From the NCBI GenBank assembly GCA_012032075.1, contig JAAURU010000004.1, forward strand, positions 1-25,225: a stretch of DNA of 25,225 bases, read 5' to 3'. A program made the position numbers and the translations under genes. Origin of the DNA: Flavobacterium sp. GTDB lineage: Bacteria; Bacteroidota; Bacteroidia; Flavobacteriales; Flavobacteriaceae. The notes under the pieces are model-generated. The model saw only the letters and a program-made list of their open reading frames with translations. It was not told the origin of the DNA and did no database searches. Positions 25,223 through 25,225 of the stretch are shown here, in pieces. Within the stretch, counting starts at the first letter, position 1; each line of letters starts with the position of its first letter.

Positions 25223-25225
25223 ATT

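Noticed and set aside
1..25225. CRISPR arrays, tRNA and rRNA genes, prophage, complete insertion sequences
   Set aside because: No regularly spaced repeats, no tRNA-like cloverleaf or rRNA signature seen, and the only transposase is the RAYT, which is not a classical insertion sequence.

Overview
The window looks like a chromosomal segment of a member of the Flavobacteriaceae (Bacteroidota), close to Flavobacterium. The evidence is the strong A+T richness, promoters of the TAnnTTTG type, DUF4421 and N-terminally extended TrkH proteins, HemJ instead of HemG/HemY, signal peptides ending in ...AQ, and short palindromic repeats of a kind I associate with flavobacteria.

Layout. (1) 1-3041, plus strand: a compact restriction-modification locus with a controller-type HTH gene, a small unknown gene, a PD-(D/E)XK nuclease with a DUF5655-like tail, and an Eco57I/TaqI-class adenine methyltransferase whose open frame has no start codon. 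(2) 3102-6878, minus strand: ppc (PEP carboxylase) and dprA, both intact. (3) 7102-17604, minus strand: a long heme-biosynthesis operon read hemA, hemC, trkH, trkA, hemD, hemE, [RAYT transposase between two palindromes], hemF, DUF4421 gene, hemB, DinB-like gene. (4) 17834-20914, plus strand and divergent from hemA: an AraC-type regulator, a small secreted protein, hemH and hemJ. (5) 21112-25081, plus strand: a NtrY-like sensor kinase, an enoyl-CoA hydratase and a large secreted protein of unknown function, closed by a strong terminator. A 70-base imperfect inverted repeat ends the window.

How the genes work together. Together the two arms encode nearly the whole C5 route from glutamyl-tRNA to protoheme: HemA, B, C, D, E, F, J and H. 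Only hemL (glutamate-1-semialdehyde aminotransferase) is not here. The AraC-type gene shares the 150-250 base divergent region with hemA and is the obvious candidate regulator. A KtrAB/TrkHA-type potassium uptake pair lies inside the heme operon, with the trkA stop directly abutting the hemD start.

Quality warning. More than twenty probable single-base indels, mostly missing bases in A/T runs, break about half of the genes, including essential ones such as hemB, hemF, hemH and hemD. In nearly every case one added or removed base restores a family-typical protein with all motifs. I read these as sequencing errors from an unpolished assembly, not as decay, and give the repaired gene spans. I did not find an evidently new system. 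The most interesting non-textbook signals are the RAYT flanked by near-identical inverted palindromes inside the heme operon, a pair of structured repeats with apparent covariation, and a 17-base repeat shared by an intergenic hairpin and the hemB coding sequence.
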